Assembly: GCA_913060695.1 (NCBI GenBank)
Contig: CAJXUA010000014.1
Location: 1 to 64,000 of the forward strand
Origin: an uncultured Gammaproteobacteria bacterium
Lineage (GTDB): Bacteria > Pseudomonadota > Gammaproteobacteria > Pseudomonadales > Pseudohongiellaceae
Direction: 5' to 3'
DNA length: 64,000 nucleotides
The notes beneath the pieces were generated by a model. It worked only from the letters and a program-made list of their open reading frames with translations. It was not told where the DNA came from and made no database searches. The translations under genes were made by a program, and so were the position numbers. Below, in pieces: positions 18,217-27,844 of the stretch (positions are counted from its first letter, which is position 1; each line of letters begins with the position of its first letter).

Positions 18217-20748
18217 CTAGCGAATACGCTCAGCTAGGCTTTCGATGCTAGAGGCTAACTCTTCGAATCGTTTAGCACTTATTCCTGAACGTGCGGCCCC
18301 TTCACTGCGTAGATTGCTGGCAATACCGTCCAGACGCGCCGCACCTAGCGGGTCTTTGCCATTGCTAGTCAGCAATGCCTCCATGTTGCCCAGTATCTCT
18401 CTCATCTCCGCCTCTTGTTCAGTGGCCAAGAGTTCACTACGGGAGAGCTGATCTATGTAAGCAAGCGCGACCGCTGGTACCACAGGCCATTCGTAGCGTT
18501 TTTGTTGCTGCGCATTGACCACGACATCTGGCGCTTGATATGACGCCGCTGCTATCTCGTTGGCGCTGAGGTAGTCACTAGGCGAGAGGCTTAGAACATC
18601 GAGCCCGCGAGCAATCTCGGTACCGAACACGCGGCCACCGTACCAATACGCAGACCAGTAACCTCCAAGAATGAGCTCCTTCTCGTCGACAGGGCCACGA
18701 TCGAAGAAAGCGATCTCAACTGGGTTGGAGGAATCGGTGAAATCCATCACCGAGATGCCCCCCTGATACCAAGCCTGAACAAAAATATCGCGCCCAGGTA
18801 CAGGCACTAGAGAGCCGTTGTGTGCAACGCAGTTCTCCTGCTCAGTTTGCGGAGCGGACATCTTGTAGTGACTACGATATTGCAGCTTGCCGTCGACGAT
18901 ATCGTAGATCGCATCTGCCCCCCAATTCATAGGGTCGGAAGCGCGGCAGCGCGGGCGTGAACCACCGCCCCACTCATCGGTAAAGATCACCTTAGTGCCG
19001 TCGTTGTTGAACGTAGCCGAGTGCCAGTAAGCAAAGCCCGTGTCGATCACCTGATCCAGCCTTTTCGGATTTTCAGGATCGGTAATATCGAGCAAGATTC
19101 CATTGCCAGAGCAAGCACCGGCGGCGACGCCAATCTCTGGGAATGCCGTAATGTCGTGACAATGATTCGTCGAAGCGGTCGTCTGAGTACCCTTGCCATG
19201 ATCGCCGCCCTCCCAGAGGCCCGCTAGCACGCCTGCCTGAGGATCGGAGAATATAAATGGTCGGTTCACAACCTCCGCCTCATAGGGCCGCGCCACAGGG
19301 ATCTTGATGACGTCGATTCTGAACAGGGCAGAGTCGGGATTCTTATACGGTGACTCATCTGAACACTCGCTCATCTCGTCGTCTGGGCGCACAGAGCTTG
19401 AGCCGGAACCATAGACATAGATATTGCCCAGTTCATCGGGGTCGCTAACGACTGTATGAGTGTGTGAGCCACGACATGTCTGCACCGCACCGACTTGTAC
19501 CGGCATAGAGAAATCGCTCACATCGAAAATACGGATGCCGCGGAAGCGCTCCGAGCTGGCGGGCTCGGCTACGCCCTGCAGGCCGCAGTCCAAACGGCCG
19601 CGTGTCTGCTCTACCGACATGATCAAGAGATTACCTATTACAGACACATCACCTTGCCCGCCGGGACACACGACGGAGCTAAGCAGCTGCGGCGAAGCTG
19701 GATTGCTGATGTCGTAGGCATTGAAGCCATGGTAATTACCTGCCACCAACACATCGCCCACGAAAGTCATATCCGTGTTTGCAAAATTCAATAGGCTTGG
19801 GCGCGGCTCGGACGTCTCGTCATCTTCTTCCGCGTCAACAGTCTCTGCCCCAGCGGTGCCCTGGGCAACATCGATGGAGACATCTCTAACTGCGGTAGGG
19901 TCCGGCTCGCCCTCCTCGTCCGGCGCTAAGGCCTCTTCCTCAAGTTCCTTGACGCGACTCATGGGCAGACCCATAGGGTTTTCTGGGTCGAAGAAACCTT
20001 CAGGCTTTGGAACTGCGGCGAGCAAAGTCATATTAAACGAGGCTTCCCCAGCATTGGCAAATCCAGCGCGCAGATTTACTCGAGGGTCTGGAGAGAAGCC
20101 CGCAAGCATCGCGCTCATACGTTCAATCTCACTGGTTTGATCAGCGGTGACGTCGGTAGTGAACTCGTAGATCACAGAATCCTGTGCGGAACCGGGCTGA
20201 TCTAGCAGCGTTTCCACCATCTCCAGCGCACCCTCATGGTGATCGATCATGAACTGCAAGAACAATGTGTCGAACAGGGGCCCCTCGGCGGCAGTTAGCT
20301 GTGCGAAGTCCTCTGGGCTCAACATGCCTGGCATCAGGTCATCTTCGCCCATACTATGGTGGGCATGTTCATCGGGTATATCGAGGCCGCGATCTTCGAG
20401 CCAACCACGCATCATCGACATCTCGTCTTCTTGCGATATCGAAATACGTTGCGCCATAGCGATGAGAGCTTCGCGGTTTGTGCGATCCTCCACCAACGCC
20501 CCCATCTCGACTGCCTGAGCGTGATGTGAAATCATGCCCTGCATGAACTTCACATCCGCATCGGTAAAACTTAAATTAGCTAGGTCTGAGGCCTCTTCGG
20601 CGCTTATTAGACGACTGGGCTGACCAGGCGCTCCAGGCTGTATGATAGGGGCTTGTGCGCTGACCGTGGCGCTTAGTACGAGAGTCGCCATCCCTATGCT
20701 GGCGATAAGTGCGCGACGACGGCTTGAGGTAGCGATGGGGGAAGACAT
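18217..20748 (-). CDS. Exported DUF305 / LVIVD beta-propeller fusion protein
   Basis: An 843-residue exported protein starting at ATG 20748 behind GGAGA. The N-terminal half holds two DUF305-type units with paired-His motifs (KFMQGMISHHAQAVEM and FLQFMIDHHEGALEM, about 100 residues apart). These are like the CopM/DUF305 metal-binding helical proteins. After an acidic linker comes a long propeller of LVIVD-type repeats (MTFVGDVLVAGNYHGFNAYDIS, IRIFDVSDFSMPVQVG, GISVMDFTDSSNPVEI), and a helical tail closes the chain. Metal binding, possibly copper, is inferred from DUF305. The propeller may bind a surface or polymer ligand. It stands alone between GGDEF and pqi genes. Confidence 0.8.
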   Translation of the reverse strand: MSSPIATSSRRRALIASIGMATLVLSATVSAQAPIIQPGAPGQPSRLISAEEASDLANLSFTDADVKFMQGMISHHAQAVEMGALVEDRTNREALIAMAQRISISQEDEMSMMRGWLEDRGLDIPDEHAHHSMGEDDLMPGMLSPEDFAQLTAAEGPLFDTLFLQFMIDHHEGALEMVETLLDQPGSAQDSVIYEFTTDVTADQTSEIERMSAMLAGFSPDPRVNLRAGFANAGEASFNMTLLAAVPKPEGFFDPENPMGLPMSRVKELEEEALAPDEEGEPDPTAVRDVSIDVAQGTAGAETVDAEEDDETSEPRPSLLNFANTDMTFVGDVLVAGNYHGFNAYDISNPASPQLLSSVVCPGGQGDVSVIGNLLIMSVEQTRGRLDCGLQGVAEPASSERFRGIRIFDVSDFSMPVQVGAVQTCRGSHTHTVVSDPDELGNIYVYGSGSSSVRPDDEMSECSDESPYKNPDSALFRIDVIKIPVARPYEAEVVNRPFIFSDPQAGVLAGLWEGGDHGKGTQTTASTNHCHDITAFPEIGVAAGACSGNGILLDITDPENPKRLDQVIDTGFAYWHSATFNNDGTKVIFTDEWGGGSRPRCRASDPMNWGADAIYDIVDGKLQYRSHYKMSAPQTEQENCVAHNGSLVPVPGRDIFVQAWYQGGISVMDFTDSSNPVEIAFFDRGPVDEKELILGGYWSAYWYGGRVFGTEIARGLDVLSLSPSDYLSANEIAAASYQAPDVVVNAQQQKRYEWPVVPAVALAYIDQLSRSELLATEQEAEMREILGNMEALLTSNGKDPLGAARLDGIASNLRSEGAARSGISAKRFEELASSIESLAERIR

Positions 20749-20937
20749 AAACGTTTCTCCAATGGAGTTCAAAATAGGCGTTATTTAGGTTTAAGAGAAT
20801 AAAGACAAACGCCACTGAATTCCATGCTAATTTCCAAGCTAATTGCGTAAAAATCAGTACAATCAGCCGGGCTGCGCTCTACGACAAGTAGCCAAGTCAA
20901 CAAGCAGCGTTTAAGACCAGATTCGGAATCGTTCCAA

Positions 20938-21609
20938 ATGCCTATCGACTCACTAAACAATAGCATTATCTGCCATCAATGCGGCTTATTGGTGAACGTT
21001 CCCCCATTGCAAGATGGCTGTAGTGCGAACTGCCCCCGCTGCGCGAAAATTCTCACAAAGCGACACCGTAATGCCCTCGATCACGTTTTGTATTTCTCTA
21101 TCTCAGCCCTTTTCTGTCTGCTGTATAGCGTATGGTTCGGCTTCCTTGAAATGTCCGTACAGGGCCAAGTGCGTCAAATTACCCTTATGGAATCTGTCAC
21201 CACACTATTCTCATTGCAGGAGATGGCCTTGGGTACATTAATGACGGTGATAATCGTAGGGCTGCCCGCAATCTATGTGAGCCTATTGATATACCTTGCC
21301 AGCGGCATCAAACTGAAACGAGTCTCTCGCCACAGCATCGATGTGTTAAGAGTTGTGGGCTATGTGCGATTCTGGAACATGTGTGAGATTTTCTTTCTGG
21401 GGATTTTAGTCAGCATGGTGAAGATTGCTGGCCTTGCTCACATCGAAATTGGCGAGTCATTTTGGGCTTATGCCTTCTTCAATTTTTTCCTTTTCGCCGC
21501 AGTAATGCATTTCGACAAAGTCCAACTCGCACGCGCTATAAGGGAGCTAACATTGCAGAGTGAACAGAAAGGCATAGTCTCAACCCACGAGGCCACTCAT
21601 GTCAGCTAA
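20938..21609 (+). CDS. pqiA: PqiA-family protein, first half
   Basis: Inner membrane protein of 223 residues: an N-terminal zinc-ribbon-like segment (CHQCGLLVNVPP, then CPRCAKIL) followed by four hydrophobic segments. It corresponds to one of the two repeats that make up E. coli PqiA or YebS in a single chain. It overlaps the second pqiA-type gene by 11 bases, and the operon continues with MCE and lipoprotein genes. Pqi systems bridge inner and outer membranes and are thought to move lipids. The second Cys pair is complete here. Confidence 0.88.
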   Translation: MPIDSLNNSIICHQCGLLVNVPPLQDGCSANCPRCAKILTKRHRNALDHVLYFSISALFCLLYSVWFGFLEMSVQGQVRQITLMESVTTLFSLQEMALGTLMTVIIVGLPAIYVSLLIYLASGIKLKRVSRHSIDVLRVVGYVRFWNMCEIFFLGILVSMVKIAGLAHIEIGESFWAYAFFNFFLFAAVMHFDKVQLARAIRELTLQSEQKGIVSTHEATHVS

Positions 21610-22189
21610 ACACTTACTCAGCTGTCATCACTGCATGTTGATACACGAGGCGAACACGCGACATTGCAGCTTCTGTCACTCGACCCTACATAAGCCAGAG
21701 CCTATGAACTTGCAGCGCAGTTGGGTATTTCTTATTACAGCACTATTGCTCTATTTTCCTGCCAATTTATTGCCAATCATGATTACAAACTCACTTGGCA
21801 CACAGACTAGCAGTACTATCGCTGGTGGCGTGTTGTTGCTTTGGGATCATGGTTCTTATTTCATCGCCTCTATCATTTTCATCGCCAGCATCCTAGTTCC
21901 GATTGCAAAATTCGTCGCCTTATTTGCTCTATGTCTTAGTGAGACTTTCGATTTGCGCTTGGACGCCTATAGCAAGACGGCTATCTATCGCATGACCGAG
22001 TATGTTGGTAGGTGGTCCATGATCGATGTATTTGTCGTAGCGTTTTTAGCAGGTTTCATACAGATGGGTGAGATTATGTCGATCTACCCAGGACCTGCAG
22101 CGCTTGCATTCGCGGCGATGGTTATTTTCACGATGCTCGCCGCAAACAGCATCAATCCGAAACAGTTCTGGGATAAGCATGATGAGTGA
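21599..22189 (+). CDS. pqiA: PqiA-family protein, second half
   Basis: Inner membrane protein of 196 residues with its own ribbon (CHHCMLIHEANTRHCSFC) and four hydrophobic segments, including LYFPANLLPIMITNSLGTQT, a PqiA family motif. It equals the second repeat of single-chain PqiA, encoded here as a separate protein. It overlaps the upstream gene by 11 bases and the MCE gene start by 11 bases (or 8 if the second ATG is used), so the operon is tightly coupled. Confidence 0.9.
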   Translation: MSAKHLLSCHHCMLIHEANTRHCSFCHSTLHKPEPMNLQRSWVFLITALLLYFPANLLPIMITNSLGTQTSSTIAGGVLLLWDHGSYFIASIIFIASILVPIAKFVALFALCLSETFDLRLDAYSKTAIYRMTEYVGRWSMIDVFVVAFLAGFIQMGEIMSIYPGPAALAFAAMVIFTMLAANSINPKQFWDKHDE

Positions 22190-23834
22190 GAACGAGAGCA
22201 GCAAGGCCACGCCAGCTAATATTACACCCGAGAAGCGCGTTTCGGGATTGTGGCTCATCCCACTACTCACCGTCGCCGTAGGCGCCTGGATGATCTACGA
22301 CAACTGGGCAAGCCAAGGCCCACTCATCACCATCGAGTTCGAAACCGCTGAAGGACTCGAAGCCGGCAAGACCCTCATCAAGACTCGAGAGGTTCAGGTC
22401 GGCTTAGTGGAGGATATTACTCTCAATGCGAATCTCGACGGCGTGCTTGTCTCTGCGCGCATTAACCGCGAGTTTCGCGACTTACTTGTAGAGGGTTCTC
22501 GCTTCTGGGTTGTACAACCAGAGGTTACGCTATCAGGAGTGACCGGCTTGGGAACTCTGATCTCGGGTCAGTACATTCGCTTCTCTCCCGAGCAAGATGG
22601 CCAACTGAGTGACTACTTCAAGGGCTTGGAGCAGCCCCCGTTGACTCCACTGGGCACACCCGGCTTACGGGTCACACTTACCAATATTGGCGACTATACG
22701 TTCACCAGAGGTGACCGCATCGAATACTATGGCATCACGGTCGGCACCATCGAGGACGTAGAGTTCAATTTCGAGGAGAACCAGGTCTATTACAATGCCT
22801 TTATTCAAGCACCGTATCATGAACTCATTACGAGCAATACGCGCTTCTGGAAGGCCAGTGGAATTCATGCCGAGTTCAACGGCGCGGGCTTCACTCTCGA
22901 TATTGGCTCTGTACGCACGCTAATCTCCGAGGGCATTTCCTTTTCGATTCCAGACGGGCAATTCCAAGGCGACACAGCCACTGAAAGCGCGCTGTACTAT
23001 ATCTATCCTTCACGCGCCGCGATCAATGAGCAACTGTATATTTACTCTCTACGTTATTGGGTGATGGTCAATAGCGGCATCGGCGGACTTTCCGTGGGAG
23101 CACCAGTGAGCCATCGAGGCGTGCAGATAGGCAAAGTCTTGCGTACAGATTACATCCCTGAAGGCCAGACTCTCCTCAACAAAGACATGCCGATTCCCGT
23201 TCTGATCGAGATCAATCCTGGCCGCCTTGGCCTGCCCGACACGGAGCAAAGCCTGCAGCGCGCGAGCGCCGATATCAACAACTGGATTAGCGAAGGCTTG
23301 ATCGCAACCATACGCACACAGAACTTCATACTAGGACAACAGTCTATAGATTTGGCCTATGACGAGAGTTTTGCGAACACGGAACTGCAAACCTTTACTG
23401 ACCTCGTAGTTATTCCGACGGGAGAGGACACTTTGCAGAAATTCGCCGATGGTATCGAACGCCTGATCACCAAGATCAACGAGCTCCCCATCGAAGAGCT
23501 AATGGCCGATCTACAAGACTTGCTTACCGAGGGCAGCGACACGCTTGCAGCCGTTCAAGAGCTCAGCGCGACAGGTAACGAGTTCTTCAACAATAGCCGC
23601 AACGCTGAACTAGTAGAGCAGACCACGCAGACCATGCGCTCTTTCGAGCAGCTAGCCAGCGGCTTCTCTAGTGAGTCACAAACAAACCAAGAGATCCTAA
23701 AACTTATGCAGTCTCTTACGGGCTTAGTTGAAGAGTTTAGGCCACTTGTCAACGATATTAAGAATACCCCTAATAGCTTAGTTTTCCCCGTACAGACGGA
23801 AGACGAACTTACTCCTGCGAGGAAAGCACAGTGA
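22179..23834 (+). CDS. pqiB: PqiB-like MCE-domain protein
   Basis: Periplasmic, membrane-anchored protein of 551 residues, start ATG 22179 (or 22182). One N-terminal membrane segment (VSGLWLIPLLTVAVGAWMIY) is followed by three MCE domains: about 45-140 (TIEFETAEGLEAGKTLIKTREVQVG), 160-250 (GLRVTLTNIGDYTFTRGDRIEYYG) and 285-395 (NSGIGGLSVGAPVSHRGVQIG). A long helical C-terminus follows, as in E. coli PqiB, whose hexamer forms a needle across the periplasm. Lipid transport is inferred from this family. Its stop overlaps the pqiC GTG by four bases. Confidence 0.92.
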   Translation: MMSENESSKATPANITPEKRVSGLWLIPLLTVAVGAWMIYDNWASQGPLITIEFETAEGLEAGKTLIKTREVQVGLVEDITLNANLDGVLVSARINREFRDLLVEGSRFWVVQPEVTLSGVTGLGTLISGQYIRFSPEQDGQLSDYFKGLEQPPLTPLGTPGLRVTLTNIGDYTFTRGDRIEYYGITVGTIEDVEFNFEENQVYYNAFIQAPYHELITSNTRFWKASGIHAEFNGAGFTLDIGSVRTLISEGISFSIPDGQFQGDTATESALYYIYPSRAAINEQLYIYSLRYWVMVNSGIGGLSVGAPVSHRGVQIGKVLRTDYIPEGQTLLNKDMPIPVLIEINPGRLGLPDTEQSLQRASADINNWISEGLIATIRTQNFILGQQSIDLAYDESFANTELQTFTDLVVIPTGEDTLQKFADGIERLITKINELPIEELMADLQDLLTEGSDTLAAVQELSATGNEFFNNSRNAELVEQTTQTMRSFEQLASGFSSESQTNQEILKLMQSLTGLVEEFRPLVNDIKNTPNSLVFPVQTEDELTPARKAQ

Positions 23835-24418
23835 AATTTAATCGACTCGTAATTCCACTCTGTCTCGCAATCGGCGCCTGCGCTTCAGAACCTTTGTCCA
23901 TCTCCTACTACCTTCTCAGCACACCGAGTTCCGAGCAAGCTCGAACGCAATCGATGACCGAAAAAAAGACTCTGGTCATTGAGGATGTAGAAATGGCTGC
24001 CTATTTGAGACAGTCAGGCATAGCGATGCAGACCAGCGGCAGCCAGTTACAAATTTCGAAGCAACACTTGTGGGCAGAGAATCTGGAACTATCCGTTCCG
24101 AAATATTTGGCAACCGCGATGCAGAGCCAGTCTACTAACTATCAAGTTTATGTGCGCAACCTCGACTACGTGCCAAGCGCACGCTTTAGCCTGCGAGTGC
24201 ACATCGATAATTTACAGGCAACGGACCAAGGAGAAGTCGTGAGCTCGGGTCGTTATCAATTAATAGACAATGAGGACACTAATCATTCGATCGCCGTGGA
24301 TTTCTATTTCGAGAGAGACCTACAAGAAGACGGCTATAGTCATGCCGTCGCGAAGATTCGCGAACTACTCAACGACATCGCTGCCGACGTCATAAGTACT
24401 GCCGAAAACTTAAACTGA
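23831..24418 (+). CDS. pqiC: PqiC-like outer membrane lipoprotein
   Basis: Lipoprotein of 195 residues starting at GTG 23831, overlapping pqiB as GTGA, with GAGGAAAG upstream. Lipobox IGAC lies at about residue 17, and the mature part starts with an ISYYLLSTP motif typical of the PqiC/ABC auxiliary family (DUF330). It is expected to dock the PqiB needle to the outer membrane. It is the last gene of the pqi operon and is followed by a strong terminator. Confidence 0.9.
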   Translation: MKFNRLVIPLCLAIGACASEPLSISYYLLSTPSSEQARTQSMTEKKTLVIEDVEMAAYLRQSGIAMQTSGSQLQISKQHLWAENLELSVPKYLATAMQSQSTNYQVYVRNLDYVPSARFSLRVHIDNLQATDQGEVVSSGRYQLIDNEDTNHSIAVDFYFERDLQEDGYSHAVAKIRELLNDIAADVISTAENLN

Positions 24419-24423
24419 GAATA

Positions 24424-24455
24424 AAAAAACCCCGACCAATGGCCGGGGTTTTTTA
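24424..24455. terminator. Bidirectional intrinsic terminator after pqiC
   Basis: A-rich arm with CCCCGACC pairs with GGCCGGGG plus a run of six T, giving a stem of about 14 with one mismatch and a three-base loop. A second perfect hairpin with arms TAAGCTAAGCG (24459-24469) and CGCTTAGCTTA (24475-24485) follows just before the stop of the convergent receptor gene. Confidence 0.9.
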
Positions 24456-24495
24456 TCCTAAGCTAAGCGAATAACGCTTAGCTTAACGACAGTCA

Positions 24496-27483
24496 TTAGA
24501 ACTGTACGCGTGCGCCCAAGTAGAAACGGCGTGGGCTGACCCAAGCGTTGCCTTGACCGAAGGTGTATACACCGTCGCCGCCAGCAAGCTCTTGCTCACG
24601 TGTAACCGCTTGATCGTCAAGTGCGTTGAAGACATCCAAGAAGAACTCAGTTTCGAACCCTTGAATTTCCATCACGTACTTAGCACGTAGGTCGAGTGTG
24701 CCGTAAGAGTCAGTAGTATGTGAACCTACTGTACCTGGCGCCAACCAGCGAGTCGTTGCGCCCAGTGAGTCGTAAGCTGTGCCTACGCGAACTGGTGTGT
24801 GACGACCATACTGAGAGAACGTCTCACTGTAGACTAGACCTGAGTTCCAAGCGTATACCGCACCGAGCTCAATGCCGTTGTCGAAGGAGTAAGAGCCAGC
24901 AAACTTGAGCAAGTGCTCGATGTTACCAGGCTGTGGACCGTAGACGTTTGGTGCACGTGGGTCGAGGTACAGGAAGTCACCTTGAAGATCCGCGTTACCG
25001 TCAGAGTTGGAGTTACCATTTGCATCGTTGTAAACATACGATGCCAGCAACTGCCAACGGTTGTCTGCACTACGACGCTTACGGAAAGTCACTTCAACGC
25101 CTTCGTACTCACGAACACCACCTTCCAGAGTTGCGATGAAGTAGTTCGCGTTTGGCAGACTGTCGAAACCAAAGTACGACAATGGCAGCGCATAGCCACC
25201 GACTGCTGAAGGATCAGTGTAGAAGCCTAGGTCGTAGTCTTCCAAGATGTCCTTAGTTTCGCGCTCTGTGTAAGTGATCTGAATGCTCATCTCGTTACTT
25301 AGAGTGTGTTCGAAACCAAGCATGATCTCATCAGTGTATGGCGTCTTAGTAGTAGGAGCGAAGTAACCGTCCTGCTGCTGTGCGCCACCACGAGTACGGA
25401 AGGTCACCCACTGGTTGCCTACATACACTTGCTCTTCACGCACGGAACCAGAAAGCGTTCCAGCGAATTGCGTCATGTCTGTACGGATTGGGTCGTAGTA
25501 GCGACCAGTGAAAGCCCATACCTTGCTAGCGCCATCGCCGAAGATATCGTAAACAACGCTCAAACGTGGCGCCATTTCCCAGTCGAAGGTGAAAACCTTA
25601 GAGCCGTCTGTGGCGATGTGATCCCATTTCTCAGCACGTACACCGGCGTTGATAGTCCAATGCTCGTTGATGTTCCAAGAGTCTTGGAAGAAATACGCAT
25701 CGCCTTCAGTAGTGAAGGTTAATGGTGCTGTCTGCGTTTGATTAATACGATATACGTTCACTTGGCTATGCGGGTTATTGGCAGTGGAGTTGAACGCAAG
25801 GTTGCCGAGTTCAGAAGCACTGATAGTGCCATTGTTATCAGCGTCGAGTAGACCACGGAAGTAAGCTGCATTACTGCTACCTGCCATGCCGTCGATAATG
25901 CGCTGATAATCGTCCTCTGACAGATCACGCTCGCCAGTCCAGGTACCAGTAACGTAGTTCTTTAATTGCGTACCTGAGTTTTGAGTACCAATGGACGTGT
26001 ACTGTGCACCGTCGCCTGTGTAGACGAGATCGTAGTTACGCTCGTTAGTAGTTTGCGTGTACCCAGCTTTCATTTCGTGGTAACCGAATGACGTGTCGAG
26101 GAAATACTCAACAGTCACCGACTTCGTGTCTTTATTGCGGAAGTCGATAGTCTCGGAACCTCGACCACCGCGGTCAGTATCAGCGTTAGTCACAGTGACA
26201 CCGCTGAAAGCGACATCGTTGCGGCTAGTTGTGTCAGTCGAAGTACGGCTTAGCTCGCCTTCGTGGCTCGCTGCATCCAGAGTAATGATCAGGTTGTCCC
26301 ATGAATGAGAGTAGGAGTACTTATAGTTATCTCCGCCCTGGATGGTAGTGCTGTCACGGTTCGCAAGCACCGTGTAGTCATCAGAGCCATCGCGCTCATA
26401 GGGGTCGTTGAAGAACTCAGCAGTGAACTTGTCATTGTCTGTTGGCGCCCAAGTTAGCTTAACGAAGCCAAGGTCCTGAGTCGTGTTTACAGTACGCTGG
26501 AAGTTGCCAGTTACTGGATCGATGATGTCCTCATCACGCTCTTTGCGCTGGAAGGACGTAAAGAACCATAACTTGTCTTGAATGATCGGGCCGCCCAAGG
26601 TGAACGCCGTGTCATAAGTAGAGAACGTGCTGTCAGGCAGGTTATCGTTCTTAGAAACGAGCTGGTCACTCTGTGAGTAGTAGTTCAAGGAGCCGTGGAA
26701 CTCATTACTACCAGACTTAGTTACAACGCGAGAGATCAGGCCTTGTCCGCCTTCATACTCAGCTGGAACACCACCAGTGATGATCTGCTGCTCTTGGATG
26801 ATTTCGGAGTTGAAGTTCGCACCGAAGCCGCCAGTTAAGTTATCAGTGATGTTGATGCCGTCGATGTAGTAGACGTTATCAGTAGAAGTACCGGCTGTGT
26901 TGCCGTTGGAATCAACCGCGTCAGAGTAGTTAACACCTGACTTAGATGATGGGTTACCGTCGAGAGTCGGCTTAGTAGAGGGAGCCAACTGCAGGTATGA
27001 CTGGTAGCTACGGCCTGTGGGCAGTGACTCAGTCAGGTCTAGAGTGATGTCTGTACCAACCAGTGCGGAAGTAGTATCCACCAACTGGGTACGACCAGAG
27101 CGACCAACTACGACCACTTCCTCGATTGCATTGCTGCGCTCGATTGCATAAGTCAGGGTAAAGTTACGGCCAGAAACTACCTGGACGTTTTCGTTACGCA
27201 GTGGCTGATAGCCAGAACCGCTCACGACCACTTCGTAATCATTCGAGGGGTCAAGACCAAGAAGACGAATTTCGCCGTCTGGACCTGTAACACCGCTCTT
27301 AGAGGTAAGACTTTCGGAGGTACTAGCTTGCACCATCGCACCAGCTACTGGATTACCAGCGGCATCGGTTACGACAACACGCAGTCCACCGGTGTCGGCA
27401 AAAGCTTGCGAGCTGATGGCGGCGGCTAATAATACGCTTGCTGCCTTGAGCCTGAATCGTACAGGCGTGTGGTTGTTTTGCAT
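24496..27483 (-). CDS. TonB-dependent receptor with carboxypeptidase-like N-domain, Oar-like
   Basis: Outer membrane receptor of 995 residues. Signal peptide (to SSQAFAD), then a carboxypeptidase regulatory-like beta-sandwich (residues about 32-110; LRVVVTDAAGNPVAGAMVQAS), a region like a TonB box (IEEVVVVGRSG), a plug domain and a large barrel ending in RRFYLGARVQF. The architecture is that of Oar/TonB-carboxypeptidase-like receptors, usually linked to peptides, proteins or glycans rather than siderophores. GAGGGAA precedes the ATG. It is monocistronic, with terminators at its 3' side. The ligand is unknown. Confidence 0.88.
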   Translation of the reverse strand: MQNNHTPVRFRLKAASVLLAAAISSQAFADTGGLRVVVTDAAGNPVAGAMVQASTSESLTSKSGVTGPDGEIRLLGLDPSNDYEVVVSGSGYQPLRNENVQVVSGRNFTLTYAIERSNAIEEVVVVGRSGRTQLVDTTSALVGTDITLDLTESLPTGRSYQSYLQLAPSTKPTLDGNPSSKSGVNYSDAVDSNGNTAGTSTDNVYYIDGINITDNLTGGFGANFNSEIIQEQQIITGGVPAEYEGGQGLISRVVTKSGSNEFHGSLNYYSQSDQLVSKNDNLPDSTFSTYDTAFTLGGPIIQDKLWFFTSFQRKERDEDIIDPVTGNFQRTVNTTQDLGFVKLTWAPTDNDKFTAEFFNDPYERDGSDDYTVLANRDSTTIQGGDNYKYSYSHSWDNLIITLDAASHEGELSRTSTDTTSRNDVAFSGVTVTNADTDRGGRGSETIDFRNKDTKSVTVEYFLDTSFGYHEMKAGYTQTTNERNYDLVYTGDGAQYTSIGTQNSGTQLKNYVTGTWTGERDLSEDDYQRIIDGMAGSSNAAYFRGLLDADNNGTISASELGNLAFNSTANNPHSQVNVYRINQTQTAPLTFTTEGDAYFFQDSWNINEHWTINAGVRAEKWDHIATDGSKVFTFDWEMAPRLSVVYDIFGDGASKVWAFTGRYYDPIRTDMTQFAGTLSGSVREEQVYVGNQWVTFRTRGGAQQQDGYFAPTTKTPYTDEIMLGFEHTLSNEMSIQITYTERETKDILEDYDLGFYTDPSAVGGYALPLSYFGFDSLPNANYFIATLEGGVREYEGVEVTFRKRRSADNRWQLLASYVYNDANGNSNSDGNADLQGDFLYLDPRAPNVYGPQPGNIEHLLKFAGSYSFDNGIELGAVYAWNSGLVYSETFSQYGRHTPVRVGTAYDSLGATTRWLAPGTVGSHTTDSYGTLDLRAKYVMEIQGFETEFFLDVFNALDDQAVTREQELAGGDGVYTFGQGNAWVSPRRFYLGARVQF

Positions 27484-27844
27484 TTTATTCCCTCATTAGG
27501 TTGATTAGCTGGCGCCTGACTTTGAGATTGTTCTCGAGCGCCGTTGCAGTACTATTATTTTATAGCAGCACCCAACTAAAACGGCCTCTGCGACGACAGT
27601 GGATGACTCCACGGACATAGACCCCAGACAGCTGAATACTGAAAACGTTCACAATTTAATGAATTCATATCGATTTGTCGAACACTAGTTCGATTAATGT
27701 GGCAAAAATGAGGCATTTCTATGATTTTTTATTGAAATCGATAGAAATCGGTCAGTTCGTGGGAGACTCAATGGGCTTTTCTGCTGCAAAACTTCGCTCA
27801 CACTTTGCGCCAAGGTCTGCGCAAGAAAGAGTAGGCAGCACCAA
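27484..27844. other. Intergenic region, 361 bases
   Basis: This holds the leader of the Oar-like receptor, including a TATAAAATAAT stretch on the minus strand near 27555-27565 that could serve as its -10 region, and the 3' flank of the Sua5 gene. Open frames here overlap one another, lack ribosome sites and run into the Sua5 gene. I see no gene, tRNA or clear terminator. Confidence 0.5.
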
